Shown: one piece after another, positions 22,099 to 30,407 of the stretch
Position numbering within the stretch: position 1 is the stretch's first letter
How the letters are laid out: each line of letters begins with the position of its first letter
Assembly: GCA_036499165.1 (NCBI GenBank)
Contig: DASYEE010000012.1
Span: 1-64,000, forward strand
Reading direction: 5' to 3'
From: Galbitalea sp036499165
GTDB lineage: Bacteria; Actinomycetota; Actinomycetes; Actinomycetales; Microbacteriaceae
DNA length: 64,000 nucleotides
The notes under the pieces: model-generated
What the model saw: the letters and a program-made list of their open reading frames with translations, nothing else
Told to the model about the DNA's origin: nothing
The model's database searches: none
Made by a program: the position numbers and the translations under genes

Positions 22099-23144
22099 CG
22101 TTTCTTTTTAGCAGACTTCTTCGATGGCTTGCGAGCCTTGGTGGGCTTGGAGATCTTGCCCTTGGCCTTGCCTTTCTTTGCTTTCGGCGAGGAAAAACTC
22201 GTTGTCGCGCTGCCACCGACGCGGTTGACATACTTCGCCCAGGCGGGCGAGAACTCGTCGAGCTGTTTCGTGCCGAGGGTGTAGCCGACTCCGTCCATGA
22301 TGCCCTTGACGTAGTCCGAGGTCGGCGTCCGCTTTTCGGAGAGCGCGACGAGCTCCTCGAGGAAGTCCTTGCGGGGCGGCTGGTTCTTCTTGGCCTTGGC
22401 TTCCGCGTGGTCGTCTTCGAAGAGCGTCTTCTGTTCGCCGGAGACCACAGGCTTGTGCTTGGCGTGGCCGTTCTTCACGGTCTTCGCCTTCGCCTCCTTG
22501 GCCATCGCGCGAGCACCGCCCCGGTCGCTTTTCTTCACGCCCAGGTAGTCGTCGAGCGCGTCGCTCTGCTTCGCGGTGGCGACGTCAGAGAGATCCTTGA
22601 ACACCTCGTCGGTCAGCTTGCCTGCCTTCCATGCCGCCAAGATCTTCGGGTCGGCCGATGCTCGAGCCTTGAGCATGCGGCTCACCCAGGAGGCCGACTT
22701 GTTGATCGCGCGGGCAATTTCCTCGCCGTTCTTGCCGCGGTTCTTGAGCCGCTCGGCCGCTTCGCTGAGCTCGAAGCTGGAGAGACCGACGCGCTGTACC
22801 GCGATACTGAGCATGTCGAGGAACACACCGTCACTCTCGTGCCAGTTGAACTCGAGCGTGTCCTCGCGCGCATCGACCACCGGGATCGGCGCGGAGCCCT
22901 TGAACCCGGCGAGTTTCGCCGCGAGCACCCGACGCTGCCCGTCGACCACCAGGTCGATGACGCCACCGTCCTCGTTCTTGACCCGCAAGACCTCCAGCGG
23001 CACCAAGATCCCGCGTTCCTTGATCGACGCCGCGAGGTCGTCGAGATCGTCGCTGCCAAGTCCTGTCGTCGTGCGTGGGTTTGCCCACATCGCGTGCTCG
23101 AGATGGAGATCCTTGAGTTCCACCTCCCTTGCTGTCGTCGTCAT
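22095..23144 (-). CDS. ParB/KorB-like DNA-binding protein
   Basis: 349 residues. Residues ~5-95 form a ParB N-terminal nuclease-like domain (DDLDDLAASIKERGILVPLE; VVDGQRRVLAAKLAG in place of the GERR CTP-binding motif). Residues ~130-200 are a KorB-type helix-turn-helix (NGEEIARAINKSASWVSRML, then a helical bundle). The C-terminus (~230-349) is lysine/alanine-rich. Such proteins spread from palindromic sites for partition or act as repressors. No ParA partner is visible, which favours a regulatory role. The 13-bp palindrome TTGCCASTGGCAA is a candidate site. Confidence 0.8.
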   Translation of the reverse strand: MTTTAREVELKDLHLEHAMWANPRTTTGLGSDDLDDLAASIKERGILVPLEVLRVKNEDGGVIDLVVDGQRRVLAAKLAGFKGSAPIPVVDAREDTLEFNWHESDGVFLDMLSIAVQRVGLSSFELSEAAERLKNRGKNGEEIARAINKSASWVSRMLKARASADPKILAAWKAGKLTDEVFKDLSDVATAKQSDALDDYLGVKKSDRGGARAMAKEAKAKTVKNGHAKHKPVVSGEQKTLFEDDHAEAKAKKNQPPRKDFLEELVALSEKRTPTSDYVKGIMDGVGYTLGTKQLDEFSPAWAKYVNRVGGSATTSFSSPKAKKGKAKGKISKPTKARKPSKKSAKKKR

Positions 23145-23226
23145 ACCCGGAGTCCTTTCGTTGGAGAGAATTCGTTCACCCTAAGCCAAACGTCTAGCCA
23201 GTGCCAATTCGTGGGCCGATCCCGCC

Positions 23227-24369
23227 TTACCGATCAGCGTCGCGTTTCCTCGACCGCCGCGCGCGCTGCCCGGATGAATGACGCCGCGACCTCCGGGACG
23301 ATGCCGTTGCCGTAGCCCCGCAAGAGGCCCACTCGACCGGGAACCCCATAAGCCAACGGCTGTGATCCGGGTTCAGCTGGCCTCCACTTCCCGTCGCGAC
23401 AGAAGAGCCAGTCAGGGCGCGCCCAGAAACCACGAGTTGCGCCTGGAGCGAAGGATGGGTGATCGCGATACGTGCGCCTGACTTCATGTTGCGCTTCATC
23501 GCCCGGTAGTTCTCGAGCGTTTGTCCGCGTCTCTGTCCCGGGTTGGATGCGATCTTGCCGTCCGTCGCGGACGGCGTCGCCCAGCCCGTCAGTCCCGCCG
23601 TGGCTGGCAGGTCGATGCCGTTCTCTGAGCGAAGCGTCGTCGAGCCGTTCGATCCGTCGGTCGCTCGCGACGTCGGCCAACTCGCTAGATGAACCGAGTC
23701 GTTCAGATTCGAGCGTCGACCGTCCATGTGTTCCAGGCATCCGCCCCGCTCGGCATCGTTCACCTTCGCTGTCGGCCATGCCGCCAACCGGACCGCATCT
23801 AGCAACGTGGTCCCGGCATTGCCCTCTATCATGTATCCGTGTCTCGCCGAGGAACGGGCGTCCTCCTTCACGGGTGTAGGCCATGAAATAGAGTCGCTGT
23901 CGTCGGTGGGGGGATCCGACGCCCGCAGCGCACAGATCCGATGCCCCGAAGGCGTAACCGCATCGTTCCAGGTCAGCGCGAACAAGGTCGAGCCACGCGA
24001 GTCCATCTCGAGACGCAACTTGCTCTCCAAAGATCGCTGCAGGTCGGCACTCGCGGATGAGGTCGAACCATGCTGGCCAAAGATGTCGAGTGTCGAGTAC
24101 TCCGCTCCGCGTGCCCGCGTCCGAGAACGGCTGACACGGGCACGAGCCGGTCCAGATGTCGGCGTCGTCTGGGACTCCAGCGAGTCGACAGGCGGCAGAC
24201 CATCCGGCGATACCGGCGAAGAAATGGCGCTGTCCAGGCCCGGCAACGTCGATTGGTCGAAGCTCGGTGATGCTTCGCCGTTCGACGCGGCCGGCGGCGA
24301 TGTGACCTCCGGCGATGAGCGCCTCGAGCCAGTCGCATGCGAACGGTTCGATCTCGTTGTAGATGGCAT
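23227..24369 (-). CDS. second open frame overlapping the C5 methyltransferase
   Basis: 380 codons, starting ATG 4 nt after the methyltransferase GTG and ending 7 nt beyond it, so the two frames are almost coextensive. The product has non-random repeats (SISWPTPVKEDARSS; VHLASWPTSRATDGSN; LTGWATPSATDGK) and a C-terminal GGQLNPDHSRWLMGFPVEWASC, which looks like a motif IX/target-end segment of C5 methyltransferases. From memory, proteins with this WPTP...SRWLMG-type signature are deposited from other phages, so the frame may be truly expressed or reached by frameshift. Confidence is for real coding. Confidence 0.5.
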   Translation of the reverse strand: MPSTTRSNRSHATGSRRSSPEVTSPPAASNGEASPSFDQSTLPGLDSAISSPVSPDGLPPVDSLESQTTPTSGPARARVSRSRTRARGAEYSTLDIFGQHGSTSSASADLQRSLESKLRLEMDSRGSTLFALTWNDAVTPSGHRICALRASDPPTDDSDSISWPTPVKEDARSSARHGYMIEGNAGTTLLDAVRLAAWPTAKVNDAERGGCLEHMDGRRSNLNDSVHLASWPTSRATDGSNGSTTLRSENGIDLPATAGLTGWATPSATDGKIASNPGQRRGQTLENYRAMKRNMKSGARIAITHPSLQAQLVVSGRALTGSSVATGSGGQLNPDHSRWLMGFPVEWASCGATATASSRRSRRHSSGQRARRSRKRDADR

Positions 24370-24373
24370 TCAC
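23234..24373 (-). CDS. C5-cytosine DNA methyltransferase
   Basis: 379 residues from a GTG overlapping the upstream stop. HFFAGIAGWSAACRLAG is motif I, TGSCPCQPFSDAG is motif IV with the catalytic PCQ cysteine, IFGEQV is motif VI (usually ENV), GSPHRRQRLYFMAY is motif VIII, and LLRGYGNGIVPEVAASFIRA is motif X. The target-recognition part (~190-320) is arginine/glycine-rich and motif IX is not obvious in this frame. It should methylate cytosine in viral DNA. Nearly its whole length is overlapped by another open frame (23227-24369). Confidence 0.85.
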   Translation of the reverse strand: MNAIYNEIEPFACDWLEALIAGGHIAAGRVERRSITELRPIDVAGPGQRHFFAGIAGWSAACRLAGVPDDADIWTGSCPCQPFSDAGTRSGVLDTRHLWPAWFDLIRECRPAAIFGEQVASRDGLAWLDLVRADLERCGYAFGASDLCAAGVGSPHRRQRLYFMAYTREGGRPFLGETRIHDRGQCRDHVARCGPVGGMADSEGERCRAGRMPGTHGRSTLESERLGSSSELADVASDRRIERLDDASLRERHRPASHGGTDGLGDAVRDGRQDRIQPGTETRTNARELPGDEAQHEVRRTYRDHPSFAPGATRGFWARPDWLFCRDGKWRPAEPGSQPLAYGVPGRVGLLRGYGNGIVPEVAASFIRAARAAVEETRR

Positions 24374-24708
24374 TTGTCCCTCGGCAGCGTGTCCTCGAAC
24401 CGCTCGTGTTGCGGACCGACGGTCTGGACGTTGGCATCGATCTGCCCGGTCACCACCCGCAGACGGAGCGCGAAGTTATTGCCGGGTCCCATCTGGTGCA
24501 CGAGCCACCCGACGCACGGCAAAATCTGACCAACGCTCGTCTCGTGGCACGCCATCACGTGGAGCGAGTCTGCGAGCACGGGACTATCGGCAGTGGCGAT
24601 GGTGCGCTTGAGGTCGCAGTGTTTTCCGACGCTGTACCCGTTCGGGATCTCGTTCGGGTTGGTGCCGACCTTCCACGGGCATTTCTTGCATTGCTTGCGC
24701 GGCTTCAC
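24370..24708 (-). CDS. DUF6283-like protein
   Basis: 112 residues from a GTG in a GTGA overlap. CKKCPWKVGTNPNEIPNGYS, then TIATADSPVLADSLHVMACH, a later cysteine before VGWLVHQMGPGNN match the phage family with a C-x2-C-P-W/R start, MACH and CxGW. The conserved cysteines and histidine suggest a metal site. Function unknown; upstream partner of the methyltransferase. Confidence 0.65.
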   Translation of the reverse strand: MKPRKQCKKCPWKVGTNPNEIPNGYSVGKHCDLKRTIATADSPVLADSLHVMACHETSVGQILPCVGWLVHQMGPGNNFALRLRVVTGQIDANVQTVGPQHERFEDTLPRDK

Positions 24709-24983
24709 ACCAACTCCGCGATGACGAGCACGCTCTTGACAGTACGGCACAGATCCCATCCAAGCCCCGCCGCGTGGCACTCCTCGCAGCAGTTGTCGCG
24801 AGTGTCGGGCTCGACGCTATCGACGACCGTCTTGCACCCCATGCAGACGCCCGGGCAGACGTCGAAGGTCGCCGCCTCGAGCATGGCCATGACGCTCTCG
24901 TAGCCGCACTGGTCGGCGACGTGCGTGAGGATGATCATCCGCTGCGTCCATTCCTGGGGACGCTCCAACCACGCGGCACCCAT
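24705..24983 (-). CDS. cysteine-rich hypothetical protein
   Basis: 92 residues from MGAAWLERPQEWTQRMIILT. The front is helical, then CPGVCMGCKTVVDSVEPDTR and NCCEECHAAGLGWDLC give two cysteine clusters typical of a zinc ribbon in phage proteins. Start and stop overlap with both neighbours. Function unknown. Confidence 0.6.
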   Translation of the reverse strand: MGAAWLERPQEWTQRMIILTHVADQCGYESVMAMLEAATFDVCPGVCMGCKTVVDSVEPDTRDNCCEECHAAGLGWDLCRTVKSVLVIAELV

Positions 24984-25393
24984 CACGACGCCTCGGACGA
25001 TGGAGGGGTCGTCGTGGATTGGCCGGGGAGCATGCCCTTCGCATAGAGCGCGATGACGAGACCTACGCGGTCGAGATCGCGCTCGAACTCGGCGACCATG
25101 GCATCGCGCTCTGCCACGGTGACGTTGCGAAGGCTCTGGATCTGCTCGATGGCCTGGAGCCACTTCGTGTTGAAACACGCCTCGTACATCTCGGTCTGGC
25201 AGACCGTGAATACGAACCGCGGCTTTACCTTCGCGAGCTCGGACTGGTCGGCGAGCCCGGGATATCCAGGAGCGGCGACGAGGATGACCCGGCCCCAGTT
25301 GATGCCGGTGTAGAGGGCCGCCGGGTCGAACCCCAGCCGGATAAAAATCTGGTGAGCGCCGTACAGAAGGCGAATCTCGCGGTCGAATTTCAC
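24983..25393 (-). CDS. hypothetical protein
   Basis: 136 residues from the GTG of a GTGA overlap (VKFDREIRLLYGAHQIFIRL). Mixed alpha/beta with RVILVAAPGYPGL and FVFTVCQTEMYE strands, a charged helix and a serine/threonine tail. Not recognised; part of the coupled 33.6-to-17.4 kb minus set. Confidence 0.6.
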   Translation of the reverse strand: MKFDREIRLLYGAHQIFIRLGFDPAALYTGINWGRVILVAAPGYPGLADQSELAKVKPRFVFTVCQTEMYEACFNTKWLQAIEQIQSLRNVTVAERDAMVAEFERDLDRVGLVIALYAKGMLPGQSTTTPPSSEAS

Positions 25394-25890
25394 AGGGCGT
25401 ACTCCCTCATCAGCATCCGGCCGACCCATGGGACGCGGACGATCACCGACAGCCGACTCACAGTGACGTCGCACAACACGCAGTTCGCGATGTGATCGAT
25501 GACCTCGATTTCACAGTGCGCTCGCGCGCGCTTCATCCACTCGTGAGTGTCGATGATCGCGCACGCTCGCATGATGCGATTGCGAATCACCCACTGCTGG
25601 GCGTCGATCTCGTTGGTGGGCTTCGAATCGAACTCCACCGACGAGCTTGAGCATCCGAGGCCGAGGTGGGTGAGATGGCGGATCTCTTCTGGGCCGATCT
25701 TGCGCCACCGCACCATGCCGTCGAGCGGCTGGAAGAGTTGGTTGCGGGCCAGGGTGGCGATCTCCGGATCGGGTAGCGCGCCGGCGTTCCAGCGCTCACG
25801 CTGCTCGTCGGTGCCGAGCGCCAGTGCTTCCGCCTCGAGCCACGCGTCGCGTTTTTCCATGGCGGACATCGTGCCGGATGGGGGTGTCAT
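25390..25890 (-). CDS. hypothetical protein
   Basis: 166 residues (an internal start MEKRDAWLEAEALALG is possible). Helical front, serine-rich loop (LGLGCSSSSVEFDSK), helices and a strand-rich end (SRLSVIVRVPWVGRMLM). Coupled by 4-bp overlaps. Not recognised. Confidence 0.6.
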   Translation of the reverse strand: MTPPSGTMSAMEKRDAWLEAEALALGTDEQRERWNAGALPDPEIATLARNQLFQPLDGMVRWRKIGPEEIRHLTHLGLGCSSSSVEFDSKPTNEIDAQQWVIRNRIMRACAIIDTHEWMKRARAHCEIEVIDHIANCVLCDVTVSRLSVIVRVPWVGRMLMREYAL

Positions 25891-26063
25891 CGGCTGCTCT
25901 TACTTCCTAGCTGTAGGACGCATGCCCGCTCTCGTTCGAGGACGCGCGATAGCTCGAGGCGGAGATTGTTGCGATCCGCCGCCGCGCCGGCAGCGATGAA
26001 TCCCAGGACGGCGATCATCACGACCACGAGCCCGACGGCGATCCGGATAAGTGTGTCCCTCAC
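25887..26063 (-). CDS. single-span membrane microprotein
   Basis: 58 residues from a GTG in a GTGA overlap: RIAVGLVVVMIAVLGFIAAG is one membrane helix, followed by a charged helix (NNLRLELSRVLERERACVLQ). This resembles small phage inner-membrane spanins or lysis accessories in layout, but no lysis gene is adjacent. Function unknown. Confidence 0.6.
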   Translation of the reverse strand: MRDTLIRIAVGLVVVMIAVLGFIAAGAAADRNNLRLELSRVLERERACVLQLGSKSSR

Positions 26064-27328
26064 GGCATGCCATCCTTCAGCTTGAATGCGTCGGGGATCA
26101 CGATTGGCTCGTCGGTCATGCCTGGTTTGAGGTCGAGCCTCGTCATGTTCGGGCTTTGGACGACGGGGATCGACGACTTCTGTTCCTGACGCTTGCGCTG
26201 ATGCGCGGCAGCTGCGCGCGCAGGTTCCCAGTACCAAGCCGAGTCATCAATGTCGACGAACCCGGGATCGCCGCCCCACTGTGCGATGTGACGCTGCAAC
26301 GCGACCTCGACGAATTCTTGCGGCACGAAATGCGCGCCAGCCTCAGCGTCGACCGTCTCACCCGGCAGCCCGGCCTTGGTTGCGCCAGCATGTTGCGTGT
26401 CGGCACCGCCGAATTTCGCCGCGCCCTTGCCACCGATGTCACGCGAGCTCGCGTGTTCGTAGACCAGACGGGTTGGATAGCCCGAGGTGAACCGAGCCCA
26501 CGCCACGCGCGTATCGACGGCCGCGTACGGGTCGGCATCCTCCTTGGTGCTGACGCCCTGCCGTGAGGTGTCGGACTGTCGACCGATGTTCGTCACACCG
26601 CTCTTCAGGTAGCGCTCGATCTTCTCGCTGATCGCAACTTGGTAGGAGTCCTGTGAGTGATACTGGACGTCGAACGCTTCATGGATGCCGATGAGTTCAG
26701 CATCGGTCGCGGTGGCTGGCACGCTCTCGCGTAGCGTCTGGAACCCGATGGCCGCGCTGAGTTTCAGCGCGGAAATGAACGACTGCGCCGCGCTCGTGGT
26801 AGTCGATCCCGCGGACTGCACCGCAAGCGGCTTGACCTTCGCCACCGCGGTCGCGAGCTTCGCGTTGAGCGTCGCCGCCTCAAGTTTCATGACGCCAGTA
26901 ACCTCGAGCTCCAGGGCGTTCGCGGTCTGGAACGCAGCCGCGCGCAGCGCCGCGAAGTGCTCGACGATACCCCCGGTCCACTTCCCGACCACGATGTCGA
27001 AGAGCAAGCCGACGACGAATGACGGCTGCGTGGACGGTGTCATCAGCCGCTCGAGCCGGACAACATCGCAGGCTCGTTGGTAGGTCTCGCCGACCGCCGC
27101 GATCCGCTGCGTGATCTCCGGGATGTATTTGTCTCGGACCTTTGCGGGCAGGAAGCACCCATCCGCCCCGGGTTGGCTCTCGCACAGCGCTCCGTGGTCC
27201 GCGTACGCGCTACCGGTGTAGTTGGGTCCCTGAGTACCGGAACGCTTGCCCGGATCGGGCCCGGACGATGCCGGGCCGCTCTGGACGATCGATGTGGGCG
27301 AGGTCTTCGTGTCGGTTCCCCGGGTCAT
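26060..27328 (-). CDS. large hypothetical protein
   Basis: 422 residues from MTRGTDTKTSPTSIVQSGPA. Serine/glycine-rich front, then CESQPGADGCFLPAKVRDKY, a long alanine-rich helical region with short hydrophobic stretches (PSFVVGLLFDIVVGKW), and a mixed C-terminal part with ARFTSGYPTRLVYEHAS and GGDPGFVDIDDSAWYW. It is the largest gene of this operon. The layout of a helical region plus a variable C-terminal domain could suit a secreted or virion effector, but I recognise no domain. Confidence 0.6.
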   Translation of the reverse strand: MTRGTDTKTSPTSIVQSGPASSGPDPGKRSGTQGPNYTGSAYADHGALCESQPGADGCFLPAKVRDKYIPEITQRIAAVGETYQRACDVVRLERLMTPSTQPSFVVGLLFDIVVGKWTGGIVEHFAALRAAAFQTANALELEVTGVMKLEAATLNAKLATAVAKVKPLAVQSAGSTTTSAAQSFISALKLSAAIGFQTLRESVPATATDAELIGIHEAFDVQYHSQDSYQVAISEKIERYLKSGVTNIGRQSDTSRQGVSTKEDADPYAAVDTRVAWARFTSGYPTRLVYEHASSRDIGGKGAAKFGGADTQHAGATKAGLPGETVDAEAGAHFVPQEFVEVALQRHIAQWGGDPGFVDIDDSAWYWEPARAAAAHQRKRQEQKSSIPVVQSPNMTRLDLKPGMTDEPIVIPDAFKLKDGMP

Positions 27329-27759
27329 GGCGCGATCCCTTCGCTGTAGTCGTACGAGTCGGGGCCGTTCTCGCCAGCGCGCAGGGTGACCACCCACTGC
27401 CGGTACGTTTCGGAGTCGCCGACGTCAAAACGGAACTCGGAATCCCCGTTGTCCCACTTGGCCTCGACCACGTTGAGCGGCGCGCCATTCAGGATGCGCG
27501 CGACCTGGTCGAGCACCCACGCCTTGTGATGATCGCCGTCGATCCCGCCGTAGAGCCCGATGTAGTGGAGCGCCCACTGCCCGGTGGTCCACCCCGCGAA
27601 CGGACTCTGTTCGATGTCGACGGCGAACTCGCCGAGATACCGAGGTTGGCGTCGCTTGAGACGTTCCTTGACGTTGTCGGTGGACGCTTCGATGTTGCGG
27701 ATGCGCTCCTGCTCGTCGAGAAGGCGCCTCGCTTCCTCCCAGTTCTTGGGCGTCGTCAC
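27325..27759 (-). CDS. hypothetical protein
   Basis: 144 residues from a GTG in a GTGA overlap (VTTPKNWEEARRLLDEQERI). A charged helix at the front, then a strand-rich domain with SPFAGWTTGQWALHYIGLY and SEFRFDVGDSETYRQWVVTL. Not recognised. Coupled to the genes on both sides. Confidence 0.6.
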   Translation of the reverse strand: MTTPKNWEEARRLLDEQERIRNIEASTDNVKERLKRRQPRYLGEFAVDIEQSPFAGWTTGQWALHYIGLYGGIDGDHHKAWVLDQVARILNGAPLNVVEAKWDNGDSEFRFDVGDSETYRQWVVTLRAGENGPDSYDYSEGIAP

Positions 27760-28184
27760 GGCTTCACCTCCGGCTGTCGCACGCCCACCCCGATCCATTT
27801 CTCGTAGCACTCGGTGTCGTCGGCACGGTCGATGATCCCGACGGTGATCTCCGTGTCTCGCGGATGCGCGAGCGGGTCGACGGTGATCATCAGTTTGTGG
27901 GTGTCATCGAGTCGCCATGTCCCGGTGGACTTGTCGACGACGTCGGCGAACAGCGGCGGCTCCTTGCCACTGGTGATCGACATCGTGTCAGCCGTCCCAG
28001 CGTGGGTGCAGGTGATGAGCGGTCCGCGCCCGACGATATGCATCAGCCACTCGTACGTCTGGACCCGCTTACACTTCCCCTTGTGGCCGTCCTGGTACTT
28101 GCCCGCGCCGAGCTTGAAGGACTCGGCGGAAGCGATCCCGAACGTGCCGAGTAGCACGCCGAGCACGATCACATGTCGTAACAT
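27756..28184 (-). CDS. exported protein with signal peptide
   Basis: 142 residues. MLRHVIVLGVLLGTFGIASA is a typical Sec signal with a probable cut after ASA. The mature part (~120 residues) has three cysteines, is strand-rich (THKLMITVDPLAHPRDTEIT) and ends in a valine/proline tail. It is probably periplasmic or secreted. Function unknown; possibly a lysogeny-expressed or superinfection factor. Confidence 0.65.
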   Translation of the reverse strand: MLRHVIVLGVLLGTFGIASAESFKLGAGKYQDGHKGKCKRVQTYEWLMHIVGRGPLITCTHAGTADTMSITSGKEPPLFADVVDKSTGTWRLDDTHKLMITVDPLAHPRDTEITVGIIDRADDTECYEKWIGVGVRQPEVKP

Positions 28185-28231
28185 CTCGAGACTCCTCTGC
28201 CGCCATGCGGCGATGGGTTCGTATCACAGTA

Positions 28232-28681
28232 TCAGGATGATTGAGCGCCGACTGCCTCCTTTGGATCGACCAGCACGGGCTGTCCGTCCTTGAACACGAT
28301 CCCTCCCACGGAGATCTCGACGATCACGTTGTACTGGCACCAGTGACCCGGGCAGATGCGCCACGCTGCGCGAATGGAGTCGCGCTCGGCATTGGTGCAG
28401 AGCGAATCCCAGCCGTGCGTGTCGCGGACCGACTTCGCGATCTCCATTGCGCGCTCGGCCGTGAGGTTCTCCACCGGACGGAAGATCTGGAGTCGACGGC
28501 CGATCCAGACCTCCGCCGCGAGGGGCGTGCACGTATCGCCGGATGCGCCGAGTTGGTCCTGTAGATGCGCGATCAGTTGCTCCATCGTGACGCCTGCCTC
28601 GTGAAGCTCTACGAGCGCATCGCCGATGTCGTCGGGCGTGGTGATGTAGTCGTCCAGTTGGTGCGAGGTAACGAGGTTCAT
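28232..28681 (-). CDS. hypothetical protein
   Basis: 149 residues. Helical front (TPDDIGDALVELHEAGVTME, QLIAHLQDQLG), a helix-rich middle and a C-terminal beta hairpin (YNVIVEISVGGIVFKDGQPV). One base from the stop of the upstream gene. Not recognised. Confidence 0.6.
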   Translation of the reverse strand: MNLVTSHQLDDYITTPDDIGDALVELHEAGVTMEQLIAHLQDQLGASGDTCTPLAAEVWIGRRLQIFRPVENLTAERAMEIAKSVRDTHGWDSLCTNAERDSIRAAWRICPGHWCQYNVIVEISVGGIVFKDGQPVLVDPKEAVGAQSS

Positions 28682-29341
28682 TTAGCGCCTCGTGGGGTTG
28701 GAGACGTAGGTATCGATTCGGCGGGCGATCTCGGCGCGGAGGTTCTCCATGATCTCCACGTACTCCTTGCCCTCGGGACCATTGATCCCGTCCATGTGCT
28801 CGGTGAGCGCTGCAAGCACGTAGGCGTATGCCGGATGCTTGGGGTAGTGAAGATCGAGCCACGGCTTGACAGCGGCAAACAACGCATCGGACGTGCGAAC
28901 CGGGAACGGGACTTCCGCGCCCTCGTCGATTCCTTCTCCCATGTTGGCGCTTGTCTTCGGGACTTGGACCGGACCTCCGCCATCCTGTTGCTGGATCTCG
29001 ATCGACAGCCAGCCAAGATCCTGATGATCCGGAGTCGAAAACACGACGGTCGTGGTGTGCGGATGTCTCCATTCGATCTGCCCGGGGAACTCGTACGAAG
29101 CTCGCCATCCGCGGTACGGAATCAGGCCATCGGTCAGCTTGACCTCTTCAGGGCGCGCGCAGTTGAAGCACTGGCCAGCGTCGTTCGACTCGCTGGCATG
29201 AGTCGGCGTGTGACAGGTCGGGCAGGTTGGAACGGTAGCGACGGGGGCTGTCACGGTGGGGATGGCTTGCATGGCGTCACGCTCCTTGGCAATTCGGCTG
29301 AGATCGACGGACATCCAGTGCTCTTCGTAGGGATTGCTCAC
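28682..29341 (-). CDS. zinc-ribbon hypothetical protein
   Basis: 219 residues from a GTG in a GTGA overlap. Early CPTCHTPTHASESNDAGQCF and NCAR form a zinc ribbon. A strand-rich middle (LSIEIQQQDGGGPVQV) and a helical end (HMDGINGPEGKEYVEIMENL) follow. Function unknown. Confidence 0.6.
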   Translation of the reverse strand: MSNPYEEHWMSVDLSRIAKERDAMQAIPTVTAPVATVPTCPTCHTPTHASESNDAGQCFNCARPEEVKLTDGLIPYRGWRASYEFPGQIEWRHPHTTTVVFSTPDHQDLGWLSIEIQQQDGGGPVQVPKTSANMGEGIDEGAEVPFPVRTSDALFAAVKPWLDLHYPKHPAYAYVLAALTEHMDGINGPEGKEYVEIMENLRAEIARRIDTYVSNPTRR

Positions 29342-29871
29342 GAGGCCACCGCTTTGTGGCCGTTTCGGCAGTAGGCGCGACACTCCTCCGCGAGCGCCTT
29401 GCATCCCGCCGCTTCGTTCCATCGCGCGTTCGCCTCGCACTGGGCGCACAACGTGGCGAGGCCGGGGATGTCGTATCGGTCGCATCGTGTCGCCCACACC
29501 TTGGGGTCGATATTCAGATCGAGTAGGAAGGCGCGGTGCTTGTCGCGGTCCATGTGCGCCGGTGTCCAGCGTAGCGCTTTGAACTCCCAGTCATGGCGGA
29601 TGTGGCGCGCGAGGTTGTCGCCGGAGTCGGTGACATCGGGGTGCTTGATGTCGTACCGGGTTGAGTAGAGGTATGGCGTGCCGGTTTCGTCCGTCTCGAA
29701 CGTGACGAGCACGAGGACCTTGTCGTAGCCGCCGCGAGCGGGCGCCGTGCGTCGCATGACGGCGATCTGTGACTCGGCGGCATCCCACGTCCGGGCATGC
29801 CACGTGCCGAGCTCGTGCGGGGAACCCTCCACGCGACGGAGCATGATGTTGCGAGCGGGGAGGCGGGTCAC
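29338..29871 (-). CDS. hypothetical protein
   Basis: 177 residues from a GTG in a GTGA overlap (VTRLPARNIMLRRVEGSPHE). Strands KVLVLVTFETDETGTPYLYS, a charged helix, and a C-terminal cysteine-rich helix pair (LATLCAQCEANARWNEAAGC, then ECRAYC). The cysteines may bind zinc. Not recognised. Confidence 0.6.
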   Translation of the reverse strand: MTRLPARNIMLRRVEGSPHELGTWHARTWDAAESQIAVMRRTAPARGGYDKVLVLVTFETDETGTPYLYSTRYDIKHPDVTDSGDNLARHIRHDWEFKALRWTPAHMDRDKHRAFLLDLNIDPKVWATRCDRYDIPGLATLCAQCEANARWNEAAGCKALAEECRAYCRNGHKAVAS

Positions 29872-30113
29872 GAGCCACCGCCTTCGGTCGCATCGAGATA
29901 CCCCGGGCCGAGATCGGCGTCGCTCCGGCACGTGCCGAACGCATACCAGTGTGCGCGCGGATCGATGGCGATCATGCGCTCACGCGCGGAGTCGACGGAT
30001 GCGAGCGCTCCTGCGTGATCGTCGCGAAAGGGTCCTCTCACCCGCGCCGAACGCGCGCCATCGATGGCTGACACGTAGTAGTAGCCGGGCTTTGTGTCTG
30101 GGGGCTGCGTCAC
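29868..30113 (-). CDS. small hypothetical protein
   Basis: 81 residues with YYYVSAIDGARSARVRGPFR followed by a helix and HWYAFGTCRSDADLGPGYLD. The sheet-helix layout looks like a short modifier protein often found repeated in phage early regions. Overlaps its downstream neighbour by 4 bp. Confidence 0.55.
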   Translation of the reverse strand: MTQPPDTKPGYYYVSAIDGARSARVRGPFRDDHAGALASVDSARERMIAIDPRAHWYAFGTCRSDADLGPGYLDATEGGGS

Positions 30114-30116
30114 GGG

Positions 30117-30407
30117 CTACCTCGCCTTCCGTCGGGCGTCGCGCTCTTCGATCTGATCGCGCACGCCTTCCCAGATCTCGCGCAATTCGTCGCGGACCAT
30201 CTTGAGACGCTTCACGCGATCCTCATGCTCGCGTTGCGCGTCGAATGCCGCCGTGTCGCCCTGCATGTAATAGTCGCGTGCATTAGGTCCGGCTTCGCAC
30301 ATGGCATCGATGGCGGATGAAACAGCTTGCACCGCTGAGAATGCGCGCTCTTCCAATGACTCGCCGGACGTGCCGTTGAGATGGACCGTGGGAATCTTGA
30401 CGCTCAC
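30117..30407 (-). CDS. hypothetical helical protein
   Basis: 96 residues from a GTG overlapping the upstream stop (VSVKIPTVHLNGTSGESLEE). Mostly a long charged helix (HEDRVKRLKMVRDELREIWE) ending in a basic tail. Not recognised. Confidence 0.55.
   Translation of the reverse strand: MSVKIPTVHLNGTSGESLEERAFSAVQAVSSAIDAMCEAGPNARDYYMQGDTAAFDAQREHEDRVKRLKMVRDELREIWEGVRDQIEERDARRKAR

Noticed and set aside
28331..28352. ACTGGCACCAGTG as another copy of the 13-bp palindrome
   Set aside because: Different arms and order; it shares only a short core with TTGCCASTGGCAA.
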